DNA of 64,000 nucleotides from Megamerina dolium. Its lineage: Eukaryota; Arthropoda; Insecta; Diptera; Megamerinidae. Location: contig OY978525.1 of the NCBI GenBank assembly GCA_963854835.1, positions 87,683,171 to 87,747,170 of the forward strand. The letters are read 5' to 3'. This document shows positions 33,612 to 46,040 of this stretch, piece by piece. The notes below the pieces were generated by a model. That model was not told the origin of the DNA. It worked only from the letters and a program-made list of their open reading frames with translations, and did not search any database. The position numbers were made by a program, and so were the translations under genes. Position 1 is the first letter of the stretch; every line of letters starts with the position of its first letter.

Positions 33612-34958
33612 AAAAATCTCCTTACAGTCGGCTGGGCCGACCAAATTATACCCTGCATATGTAGAGGTATATATAAAAAGTTTGCTCGTATATCCATCTT
33701 TTTCTTGCACTACTTTGTATAGGACCTACATTAAGAAGCAGGCGTACCTCACCAATTTTGGAGGATCAATTTCTGCCTATAATACTAAACTACATAGGTT
33801 GCAATGGGTTGACCTAGGCGTATTAATTAGTAAGTTATGGGTGTTTTAATATTTAAGATAAATCCGAGACTTTATACGGAAGATATATAAAAAGTGGGCG
33901 TGACGTATCTCTTTCTGGTATATCTAATTAATTTTTCAATATCAATCCACACCTTAAATTTGGTTGTCCTACGCTAAATGGTTTGTAAGTTATGGAGCTT
34001 AAAAGTTTTAGTTTAATTCCCTCGGCTTTGTATGGGAGACCCATGAAGGAGTAGGCGTGGCACACTGATTTTCTGCCAGATTATTACCGACTACGATATT
34101 AATTTAAGTGTAAATTATGGTTATTCTAGACAGAAGATTGCCGAAGTTACTGCTGTTTCAATTTAAAAGAATTTCAGCCATTTTGTATGGGGACTACTAT
34201 AAACAGTGGGCGTGGCAAGTCCATTTCCAGTGAGTCTAGTTGCCCTTACAATACTAATCCATACCTTAAATCTCTTTGTCCTAGGCTAAATGGTTTGTAA
34301 GTTATGGAGCTTAAAAGTTTTAGTTTAATTTCTTCGACTTTGTATGGGAGACCCATGAAGGAGTGGGGGTGGCACACTGATTTTATGCCTTATTATTTCC
34401 GACTACCATTTTAATCTAAGTGTCAATTATGGTTATTCTAGACAGAAGATTGTAGAACTTACAGCAGTTTCAATTTAAAAGAAGTACAGACACTTTGTAT
34501 GGGAGCTACGCTAGAGAGTAGGCGTGGCTCACGCACTTTTAGCGAGGTTATCTAGTAGTATAAGTCCATGTGCCAAATATTGTTGTCCCAAGTCATATAT
34601 TATGTGAGTTATAGCAAGTTAAAGATTTTGAAAATTTCGAGGTTAGTCGCTTTGAATGCTTGGTGTGGGCGTGGTTATTGACCGATCACGCCCAATATCA
34701 ATCGCCTCCGTACCCTTGGATCATAGGTTACTTGTGCCAAATTTCATCGAAATAGCTCAATATTTACTCAAGTTACTCTGTCACCAGCCAGGTGACAGAC
34801 AGACGGACGGACGGACGGACATCGTTAAATCGAAAATTGAATTGACGCTGATCACGAATATATATCTATGTCTATATCTCCGGAGATTCCTTCAAGTGGA
34901 CACAAACATCTGACCGAAATGAATATACCATGCATATTGCATTATGCAGGGTATAAAA
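33612..34958 (-). mobile_element. Helentron-type repeat, simple copy
   Basis: This intact-looking copy of about 1.35 kb serves as the reference for the family. Its left (3') end is tctccttacagtcggctgg followed by gccgac, a GTCGGC/GCCGAC hairpin. Its right (5') end is gcattatgcagggtataaaaa. The (GGAC)n microsatellite lies at 34800-34820. gtgggcgtggc-type anchors at about 33894, 34051, 34206, 34362, 34518 and 34664 mark six ~155-bp monomers. The open frame 34656-34913 is a shadow of the repeat. Confidence 0.8.
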
Positions 34959-34978
34959 ATCACCTTACAGTTTATAAT

Positions 34979-36121
34979 AAAGGGTTATCCATTTCGCGGT
35001 TTCAAAAGTATAGGGCTAGAATTCGACATCTGCCAAACTGAGTGGTTAAAACAATTTCTTTCTTTTTCAGTTCAGTTCCATTTGCGAAAATGGATCGCTT
35101 AACTATCGCACAACGCATTAAAATTGTAAAAACCTACTACAAAAATGGTGATTCTGACACAGCCACATATCGTGCTTTAAGAGGAGATTATGGTTTACAT
35201 AATCGTCCAACTACGCAAGCAATTGGCAAAATTGTGAAGAAATATGAAGAGACTGGATCGGTTACAGATATTGTAAGGCCTGTGCATCATCGCTTCGCTC
35301 GTACCACCGAAAATATTGCTGCTGTAAGTGAAAGTGTTGCCGAAGGCCCGAATGTGTCGATTTCTCGTCGTTCTCAGGAATTAGGACTGTCTTACGGCAC
35401 ATTATGGCATTTTTCGAACAAAATTTTCTTCAGCGACGAAGCACATTTCTCACTCGGTGGGTATGTTAACAAACAAAATTGTCGTATTTGGGGTTCTGAG
35501 AATCCTCAAGTAATTGAAGAGAGGCCACTACATCCACAAAAAGTCACTGCTTGGTGCGCTCTTTGGTCCGGAGGTGTGTTTGGACCTTATTTCTTCGAAA
35601 ACGACGATGGAACGACTGTCACCGTCAATTCGGAGCGTTATGGTCATATGATAACCGACTTTTTTTTGCCTGCTATTGAAGAATACGACTTAGAGAATAT
35701 GTGGTTTCAACAAGACGGTGCCACATGCCACACAACTCGAGCGAATATGGCTTTATTGCAAGAGAAATTTTCTGGCCGCGTAATTTCTCGTCGTGGCGAT
35801 ATCAAGTGGCCATTTTTTTGTGGGGCTACGCGAAAGACCGTGTTTATGCAGATAAACCTTTAACTCTTGAGCACCTAAAAACCAACATTCGTCACGTTAT
35901 GGCTGAGATACCGCCCAATATGTGTCAAAAAGTGGTCGAAAATTACCTCAAAAGAATCGATGCTTGCAACAATTCGCGTGGTGGTCATTTAAATGATGTA
36001 GTATTTCACACATAATGTCAACGTTCAAACTTTATAATAAAAAAGAAATATCATGATAAAAAATATTTTATATGTGTTTTATTTACATTTACTTTTGAAA
36101 CCGCAAAATGGATAACCCTTT
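34979..36121 (+). mobile_element. DD41D-like mariner relative, internally deleted
   Basis: Terminal inverted repeats of about 31 bp are nearly perfect. aagggttatccatttcgcgg through caaaagta (34980-35010) is mirrored by 36090-36120, with one mismatch (c/t). TA-rich flanks fit a TA target. The element starts only ~20 bp after the end of a Helentron copy. The 1.14-kb length and the missing coding blocks mark a non-autonomous deletion derivative. Confidence 0.85.
35090..36015 (+). pseudogene. Tc1/mariner-superfamily transposase, deletion derivative
   Basis: The product starts MDRLTIAQRIKIVKTYYKNG and has an HTH region (RPTTQAIGKIVKKYEETGSV; ISRRSQELGLSYGTLWHF). It then jumps directly to NKIFFSDEAHFSLGGYVNK, with the first Asp, so the linker between HTH and catalytic domain is shortened. 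The second Asp is in MWFQQDGATCHTT. After RGDIKWP the sequence that should carry the third acidic residue is missing and the frame changes. The other frame resumes FLWGYAKDRVYADKP and runs to HLNDVVFHT (stop TAA 36013-36015). The long spacing after QQDGA resembles rosa-type DD41D elements known from fruit flies. The class is inference, because the third residue is absent. Confidence 0.75.
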
Positions 36122-36143
36122 ATATATATATATATATATATAA
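36121..36143. repeat. Short (TA)n tract
   Basis: About 11 TA units lie between the DD41D-like element and a head-less SINE. Confidence 0.85.
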
Positions 36144-36738
<595 letters not shown>

Positions 36739-37147
36739 GCGAGATAGCGGACGAAAGCTAGCAAAGAAGGGTACTACGTAGCAAACTTTTTCTGATATGG
36801 AGAATATTGGCATTTCGATGGCGACAGGTAAACGATTCGGAGGTCCATAACTCACATACTGTAAGAGTGTCCGGCACTCCATTGCCGCAGATTGACCCAT
36901 CTGGGTAGTCGGTTCATGTTCGAAGTCACCGAGCAGGCTCACTGCCATCTATAAAACATTCTACGCTTCATACGTAGCTCGGGTTGGTTTCCAATGTAAA
37001 TGGGAGAGGTATCACAATTTACCATACTTAGACTAAGTGAGTCTGTCTGTGTGTCAGCAGACAGACGCTACAAGCTAATTTAGCCTGTTGGCAATCATAA
37101 CTATATGTATTGTATACTTATAATTGCAACCGTCATGGTATGCAAGC
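36739..37147. other. Unidentified sequence between Helentron pieces
   Basis: The GC content is higher than in the flanks. No frame or family is recognised. The open frame on the minus strand (36948-36715) overlaps the Helentron end and is not supported. Confidence 0.4.
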
Positions 37148-37765
37148 CATTTTTATACGCTGAACAAGTGCAACGGTATATTCATTTCTGTCAAATGTTT
37201 GTAGCCACCTAAATAATTGATCTCAGTATGCTCGTTCGCCAGCATGTTCGGTTAACAGCTACGCCCACACGTAATAACAGAGACTAACCTCAGAATTTTT
37301 TAAAAGCTCTAAAATCACTTAAGAAATCACTTAATTTTCCATCTAACATCGCATGGTATAGGCAATACCCGCATACTACTATTAACTCCAGCTTTCATAC
37401 GAGAGAGATTAACGCTTGATAGAAAAATGTTTGAATCGTGATAACTTACGCGGTTTTATATATTTGATATGTAATATTGTAAGTGGTAATCATTTTGCAA
37501 GAAAAAAATTATTTTGTCATATAAAGTCACTGTTTTGCTCCGCTCAATGAATAATCGCTTTATAACCCTTGATAAAGTCAAACATTTACCTAAAACCGAG
37601 CGTATCAAGCCCACTGAATCAAGTAGTTACTCGCATAGTTGAAATTTGCAAACCAGCACCCTAAAAGTCGTCGTCTGCGTAAAATGTGGCTATTGTAAGT
37701 CCACATTTTATACATCTCTAAGTGTGCAGGGTATAAATTTGTCGGCTCAGACCGATTGTATACCC
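37148..37765 (+). mobile_element. Diverged, shortened Helentron-type repeat
   Basis: The start, ttatacgctgaacaagtgcaacggtatattcatttctgtcaa, matches the family 5' end (ttataccctgcataatgcaatatgcaaggtatattcatttc). The end, gtgcagggtataaatttgtcggctcagaccgattgta, matches the 3' subterminal repeat and hairpin region. The middle is short, with only one cgcccac-type anchor (about 37263). This is an older copy with the array lost. Confidence 0.65.
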
Positions 37766-39660
37766 CTATATTTGTAATTCTATTCGGCATTACGTGCATC
37801 ATCTACATATTAAAATATGCGTGTTGTGCGTAGGGTACTTCATTGTATTTCGTATGCCACAAATCCTTAGGCAATATCAAAAACCCCAAAGCTGCTGCAG
37901 CACCAAATTGTTATGAATATTCATGAGTGTGGGTGTGGGTCATATCCATATTTACGTTTATGCTATTGCAATTGAATTCAACAGTCAGCTGCCATCATAT
38001 AACATAACATCTTTTCACAATGTTGCTAACCCAATATTTTGGCTAAGATTTACATCCGTTTTAATTTTTATAGGAGAAGGTTGAAATTTTTCATTGGAGA
38101 TTTATTCAACATCTGTGGCTCCACTCGAGGAGAATTCATAATAGCAGAATGTTTTCGAAGTAAATGCAATAGCATTATTGCTTGAGCGATATTGAGGGTG
38201 CTACATATTGGTAATGAGTCTTCATTAATAAATTTGCTTCGATGTAATGTTTTTCCACAAATTTTCACTTTTAGATAGCTACACATAAAGAAGCTGAATG
38301 TTGCAATTTTTCATATAAATATCTGTGGTCAGGTTAATTTCAATCAGTTAATTTATGTATGAATGGTCGATGTATCATATCTTGTCATTTCATCCTATGA
38401 TAAAATGAAATTAATGAAAACTTTAAAGCTAATGAATTAAATTGAAACCTAACAACTTCCATAATAATAATAATCGTATTAAAAGCATTAAAATTTAATA
38501 GAACATGAATGAAAATACAAACAAAATTAATCATCAATGTAAAATAGAACCCCATCATTTTAATTAAGAACTCAATAGCTCATAAGAGCACATTTCAATT
38601 AAAATCAAATTAAAAAAGCTTACATACTTCAGGTGGAGGAATAAGGAAAAAAAAAAGAGAAATAAGAAAAGAATGGGACAACACAGAAAGATAGGTACGC
38701 AGATAGCCTCTATTAAGCCTTTGTCCATAAAGAAAATAAAAACGAAATGCAATCGATATAATAAAGGGGTTTCCAGTAACTGCGTTTGAACATAGTTAGA
38801 GTATCACCACTATGTTGCTGTTGAGTGCTGCATCATCCAATATTTTACTGAAATTGTTCATGGTTATTATAAAAAATGATGTTAATGTTAATCGGGTGAT
38901 TTTAAAAATTTACGTTCGACCGAGCATACAATTCCAAGTAACTTGGCTATTGGTTGATCAGGCCATCCTTGTTGTTCAAACAGGTTTGCTTCTGAGACAA
39001 TATCTTGTTAACGTGTGCCTACAAGGTTTCAATTGACACAATAAGCAATACTTTAATACCTAGAATACTGATTGAGTTTTGAAAACGTATTCAAAGGTAA
39101 AGAGATCAAAATTTTGACGAAAAACTCATCTACATTTTTTGTTGAACGACTTTGCCAATAAGCAAACAGTCGAGAACAATACACAGGAGTATCAAGAGTC
39201 TCTATTCGGAGTAAATAAATTGATTCAAACATTCGTAGTATTAACATTTTTTGATGCATTTTTAATTCAAGTCGTTATGCGACATATTGTCGCCATGATA
39301 ATTGTAAATAACAATAATTGTTTAATCAAAAGGATAACAAAATTATTTCCGCCACTGACGTGATAACGGCTGACTTATGTAAGAAAATCCAAAACGTGTG
39401 CCCTTGTAAATGATGTTATTTTTCAAATGTAATCGTATTGAATCTACTTTAAATTATAATAAAAATATTCCTGGTTTTTTGAACGATGCCATTTTTTAAG
39501 GATAATCGTAAAAATAGTAAAAATTTTCGCCATAACGAAAAACCCTCTAGAAAACACAAAAAGATGAAAAGAAAAAGAACAAAACATAATTTTAACCCTT
39601 AATCATTCTACGGTAAAAAAAAATAACTATTTTAAAATGGATGGGAAATTATATGTAGAA
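37766..39660. other. Intronic AT-rich sequence
   Basis: No gene or repeat family is recognised. The small frames at 38068-39363 have AT-biased composition and no domain. Confidence 0.5.
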
Positions 39661-39675
39661 TTGTTTTTTCTTTAC

Positions 39676-40145
39676 CTGGAACCAATAATTTTCTTTGATG
39701 ATTCATCATCATGTTCGTCATTACTGGCATTGTTGCCAGTTGCTGTGGCGGTGCTCTCAACATGGGTCGGAACAGCAGCTTCATATGCAAACGCTGCTTG
39801 CATGGGTGTGGTCATTTTGTTCGTCGAGCTACTTGAGATGGCTTTTCTTTCTTCTTTCTCCACCGCTGCTGCTGCTGTGGATGATGATGACGATGATGAC
39901 GACTTGGTCACATAAGTGGTTTGGGGGCGTATTGTTTCCGAGTTTCGTAGTTGTTTTAAATCGCCATTTACATTGCCATCATTATTACTTTTATTATTGT
40001 TGGCAACTGCGCTACTAGTACCGCCACCACCGGTATCACCTACTGCAGGTGGCTCATCAGCATGATTGGGTGGATAGGCATAGCCTAAATGGCGTTGGCT
40101 ATGCAGCAGAAGCGTTAGTATAAAAATGAAAATATTAAAGCGCAT
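39676..40145 (-). CDS. Mucin-like serpin, exon 1 (signal peptide)
   Basis: ATG at 40145 opens 156 codons plus two bases. The first residues, MRFNIFIFILTLLLHSQR, form a signal peptide (short basic n-region, hydrophobic core) with likely cleavage near residues 22-25 (LGYAYPP). The mature start is low-complexity: a GGGG run, an Asn-rich NNNKSNNDGN stretch, SSSSSSSS followed by TAAAA, and an acidic end, DEHDDESSKK. An in-frame TGA lies nine bases upstream of the ATG, which supports this start. The open frame ends one codon past a consensus donor, as expected of an exon. Its phase fits the acceptor at 24792. The joined product is secreted and 2011 residues long. Linkage over 14.9 kb is inferred from phase and splice sites, not from a transcript. 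Confidence 0.75.
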
Positions 40146-41924
40146 TGCGTTTCAATTTTAGCTTTGTTTGATATTTGTTTGTATATTTTGTTGTTTTATT
40201 TCTGTTACAAAAACAGAAAGTACTTGGCGTCCCTTCACTGTTGTTTCGCTTTATATTCTTTTATTATTATGTTGCTTTCACTAGTACTTCCAGAAAAAAA
40301 AACCAATATCTAATAAAAAAGTGGTTTTTTACTTGTTTTTATCATATATATATATATTTTTTTTTTATCTCGTTGAGCTTTTAAGAGTTTTCGTATTGTT
40401 TATTTGTTGTTGCGTTGTGCCCTTAACGTCCTTTAGCACTCAGACTGTGGATAGAAAAAACAGTGTGGGAAAAACAATAATTAATACATTAACACTATTT
40501 ATACTTATGAATGTGTGCATGAATCTTTATAGAAACATATAAATATGAATGTGAAAGAGAATGTACAAAGCTTAAAAACAAAATCAATACTTGCAAAGTT
40601 ACTTATTTATAAGTTATATATTCGAATGACAAGATTTAAAATTCTACATTGACATTCATCAATGTCAAAAATTATATCGGTCCAAGAATGAGTGCAATTG
40701 AATGATATTGACACCTGCTTCTCATACAACGCCAACATTTATATGCTAGAATGAAGGAAGATTCTCCAAACGACTGTGTATGTTATAGAGTAGTGAATCT
40801 AGGCTGCGATATTACATAAGTTAATTTCCTTTAAAACTTTTCTTTAATTCATTTTGAATTTTCATTGTACCGCTGTTAGTATAATTGCTGTTGTTGATGT
40901 ACAAATAAACGCCTTAAGCGTTCATTAAGTCGAAATTTTCGATTATTTGTTGATTTATTTGTAGTTGCAAATTGTAAACAATGAAAATTTGTGTACACAT
41001 AGCATACCTAAGCATAATAATCATAAAATATATGAAGTTTTCCAACTGTATAAATAACATTAAAAGCGAAAACAATAATGACAACAACAACAACCAAATA
41101 TTAAGCAAGTCATATTAAATTTGATGGTTTTTTATTTTTTTTAATAAAAGTTTCTTCTGAATTTTCAAAAACCAAAAAAATATATGTCTTTTGAGAAAGT
41201 GAAGCAGCTGCTAATAAAGGATATTTGGATCGTAAAATGTTTCGTTGAAAATAATTTTCCTTTTTGACATTAAATAAATTAAGTTTTAATATTCGTACAT
41301 TTTCTGTTACTTTTCTTACTTAATTATGTTCATAAGATAATTAATTATATTTGCTTCGCCATTATATAAGACCCACATTTTTGTCATGTACTCCTATTTC
41401 CAAAAGTTTTATACTGAAAGCAAAAAATGAGTATGTACTATGGTGATGATAATGTTATCTGTTTGCTGTAGCAAAGGGCTTTCCACATCAAATATTCGAA
41501 ATGCTACTGAGAAGATGATAGTGCAAATCAACGAAAAATTCTTACAGATCTTACTTGTAGTTGTGCGGCTTCTTATGAAACGATTTGTTTTTCAAAGTAG
41601 TCATAATTCTAGGAATTGGTGCATATCCTAATTCCACAATTTCCTTCATATTTAAGTAGCCGATGGGATAGAAAATTGAGCAGTCATGCATATCAATCCT
41701 TTTCATTTTTTCCCGAAGACATTTTTCTGACAGAATCTCTCATATCTCTATTCGTGATCAGAGACACAGGAAAAGTATTTTATTAATAATCATGGAGATG
41801 ATTAGAAAAGATGAAATATATATGAACAATACCTTAGTATTTTCCCTTTGGGTATGAGCTCGAAAACTACACTCAAAATATATGCGTATCTCAAATAACA
41901 AAATTGCCGAATCCAAAAAAAGGA
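40146..41924. other. Region upstream of serpin exon 1
   Basis: This should hold the 5' UTR and promoter of the mucin-serpin. A tatatatatat stretch lies at 40345-40360, about 200 bp upstream of the ATG, but I cannot identify a start site. Nothing coding is seen. Confidence 0.4.
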
Positions 41925-43072
41925 ATATTAAAAATGACCTAACAGTCGACTGGGGCCGACCAAATTATATGCATATGTAGATATATATATATAAAAAGTT
42001 TGCTCGAATTGCCATATTTTTCTTTTATTTCCACTACTTTGCATGGGAGCTACTATGGGGCTCACCAGGTTTTTGAGGAACAATTTTTCCATATAGTATT
42101 AATCCACATCCGAAACATGGTTGACTTTGACGAGTATTTTGTAAGTTATGGGGGTTTCAAAGAGAATAATTTAAAGGAGGATTTTAAGATAATTCCGAGG
42201 CTTAGTATGGGAGCTATATAAAAAGTGGGTGGCGCTTACCTTTTTCTCGTAAATCTAATTAACTCTGCAATGTTTATCCAAACCATAAATTTGGTTGCGG
42301 TTTAAATCTGTTTAATTTTCGCAACTTTGTATGGTAGCGCCATTAAGAAGGGGGCGTGGCATGCTGGTTTTATGCAATATTATTTCCAACTACGATATTA
42401 ATCTAAGTGTCAATTATGGTTATTCTAGACGAAAGATTGCAGAAGTTACAGCTATTTCAATTTTAAAGAAATTCAGTCATTTTGTATAGGCGCTACTATA
42501 AACAGTGGGCATGGCTGGCCCATTTCCTGTGAGTCTAGTTGCTCTTACACCTTAAATCTCCTTGTTCCGCGCTAAATAGTTTATAAGTTATGGCGCTTAC
42601 AAGTTTTTGTTTAATTCCCTCGATTCTGAGTGGGAGCACCAATAAGAAGTGGGTGTGGCACGCTGATTATTTTCGAATATCATATTAATCTACGTGTCAA
42701 ATATGGTTCTCGTAGAGAGAAGATTGTTGAAGTTACAGCCGTTTCAATATAAAAAAAGTACAGACATTTTGTATGGGAGCTACTATTAAAAGCAAGGTTA
42801 TGTAGCAGTATAATGTAACGTATGTATGTGTTAAATATTGTTGTCTCAAATGGTATATTAAGTGAGTTATAGCCAGTTAAAGATTTTGAAAATTCCGAGT
42901 TTAGTCGCTTTGAATGCTTCGTGTGGGCGTGGCCATTGAGCGATCATGCCCAATATTAATCCCCTCCAAATATATATAATTTTCTATATCTCCGACGATT
43001 CCTTCAAGTGGTTACAAACATCTGACCGAAATGAATATACCTTGCATATTACATTATGCAGGGTATAATAAA
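41925..43072 (-). mobile_element. Helentron-type repeat, diverged copy
   Basis: The left end, cctaacagtcgactggggccgaccaaatta, carries the hairpin (GTCGAC/GCCGAC, one mismatch). The right end is gaatataccttgcatattacattatgcagggtataat. Anchors at about 42224, 42353, 42506, 42651 and 42925 mark about five monomers. The usual GGAC microsatellite region is deleted: the sequence jumps from cccctcc to aaatatatataattttctatatctcc. Confidence 0.78.
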
Positions 43073-45977
43073 TTAAAAACAAAAGATCGATGAGAGTAAA
43101 TATGTATAATATTATATGTATGAAAGTGTGCAAATAAAAAAAAAACGATTATTATGAAACAAACATATTTGCACAGTCTTCTCGTCTTCTCATATATATC
43201 TACACGGTTTTGTTGTTGTATTAGCAACTAATTTCACCTGCGAAAAATAATATAGAAATAAGTAAACATGTATGTACTGCATTCAAGTATAATCATAATG
43301 AAGTTGACACCAAATTGTCGTGAATTTTACGCTTGCTGTGTTAGAATGTGTCAACAATCGATCTTATTTAAGGAATGTCAATTATTTAGAAATTAATAAA
43401 TGTTGATATGTATAATGTAGTAATGCACATGCCAACCACAATAAATACTTTAGAATCAGTAAGAAATTAATTTTGGTAACACCGAAACTATGTTACTTTA
43501 CAGTATTAATGTCATTTGCCTGAAAATTCGGATGGAAATCATTTAGTTTAAGTTGACAGTGTTATTTAGATAGATTCCACAGTCTGAAAATATATTATAT
43601 GTTTGAAAAATACCACATATTAACTAATAACTATGTATGTTATATATTTTCATACCCCTCTTAAATTATAACCGTCTGTGCATGACTTTCTGGTCGAATT
43701 CTAACTTGATCAACTTGCCAGAAAGACAAACATTTTTTATGAACATATTATCAAATTGCCATTAAGATGTTCCTAGACTTCCAGTCTTTTTTTTTCTTCC
43801 TTTAAGCTAATATTACTGCGAATACAACACTGCGCTAATGTTGCTCCTGCTGCCGATGATATTTACTATTTAACGTGTTTGTAATTATGCTAATAATGTG
43901 TATATACGAGGGTAATGCCATTGTATAAGTATACGTATATATGGTAGGTACCCGCATATAGCGCGTATATAATATTGCACATAATTACTTTGTAACTGCC
44001 ATATAAGTGGCATCATAGGATTTCAACAGCAAGACACGGTTTACGATAATGTGAGCCATTTCTTTTCATAACCATAAATGATGGTGCTAATGATGCTAAT
44101 ACTGATAATGATGATTATGACGATTATGACGATTATAAGAATGGAGTGATGTATGGATATAATTGGTGTGCATATAAACATGTATACGACTTTATGTAAC
44201 ATATACATATTTGCATGTATTTGCTGAGCATGTAATATGAGGTCTAACTTATACTTGTATATACATATTTATAATTTGTAGTAATGTTTAGAAACAAACA
44301 ACAAGGTTCAAGATGAAAATTCTACAATATGTAAAGAGTCGTAGTGGGCTGGTTCATATAAATTATATTTTACGCAAAACAAAAAAGCTTTCAATTTTCT
44401 TAGGGTTTATATTTGTTTAACATGATATTTAAATACTCAAAATATGGTGGACTATTTTAAGAAGCTTTTTGTAGATTATTTCGCCACTCATGTTATAACA
44501 TAATACCATTTTCATCGATCGTACATTATGTATGCATATGTAAACGGTGAAGCAACAGCCGGATTCTTTTTAAATTAAAAGTTATTTGTATACATTGACA
44601 GATTTTACAACATTTAGTTTGCTTCTCCTTATGCAGCGGAAGTGTATTCTTAAATTCGAAAATATCAACACGTTATAAATTGTGATAATTTTGTTTAAAT
44701 ATATTGTATTATATCTTTAATTATTAGCATTTTCGTTAGATATGTACGACTTAGAAAACCATACGAAATCGTATGGAATCGTATTCTTGAATTTAGGTGA
44801 AGATGTTAGCAACATTATATGTAAGAACAAGTGGCGAGTTCTGACTTCAGCAAGATGGCGGCTGATGATGATTGGGTAGTTAGTAGTGTTTGTGACATCA
44901 CTTGGACACCGAGGAGCTGTCATGTAAGGCCAATGAATATGTTTTTGTAGGATTTCGTTAGATATCGATGTCATACAAATTGTATAGAATCGGCGTTTAT
45001 TTTACACTATTTCTTATAATACACCAACCGATGGCTGTTTTTTATAGTACTCTTTATTTATTTTATACCTTGTAAAACAATATGTTCATAGCGCCCAAAG
45101 GATTTTTGATGTAAATTTAGAATATTTATATGACGATGGCGCAACTGACAATTGAAATACTCAACAAGGAACAGAAGAAGAAGAAGAAGTAGACGGAAAA
45201 TACAGGTAACATACCTACAATTATATTATTTTTGTGAAAGGGTTTTTAGTCTTATGAATGCTGATGTTATTTTTAAAATATTCAATATTAGCATAGAGAA
45301 TGTGGTGCGATGGTACCACTATACATCACTTATATGCGTACCTATGTATATATATAGTATAAAAATCGTTCAGAGCGGAAATAAATGAAATTATGCAAAA
45401 TAGACCAATAAAATAAATAAAGGGAAAATGAAATGAAAAATAAATTCAAAAATGTATAAACATTCAAAAATTGAACAGAAAGTTGGTTTCCAGAGGATTA
45501 TGGTGGTAGACACAGACAAATACCTTTTGTATTTATCTGGCTCACTGTGATATACGTTCAGTAAAATGTTAGTGTTTGAAATTTTTATTTTACCTCTCAC
45601 ATCTGCATACACATATATGAAAAGTAGGTAAATATTTATTTATTTATTTTAGAGATTTTTAAACTTCGAAATTTCGTCAAAGGTATGTTCATATGTAGGT
45701 ATTGTATAATTTTGTATGAGCATAGCCGCCCGCAGGCATTTTAAGATTATTCCATAATCATGTCAACTGTTTGCTATTTAAGAGCATTGTAAATTCAAAC
45801 ATAAATATTAGTAAATTTATAGTATAAGTATGTATTTCCAAATGTTGTCGATATTGTACTAAGATCCTCATAACCATAAATTACAATTGTTATTGATTTG
45901 TAATAATAAATTGCATGTACTTGAACGTATAGTAGATATTTGATTGATGATTTCAATGTCTCGACCATTATAAAATA

Positions 45978-46040
<63 letters not shown>

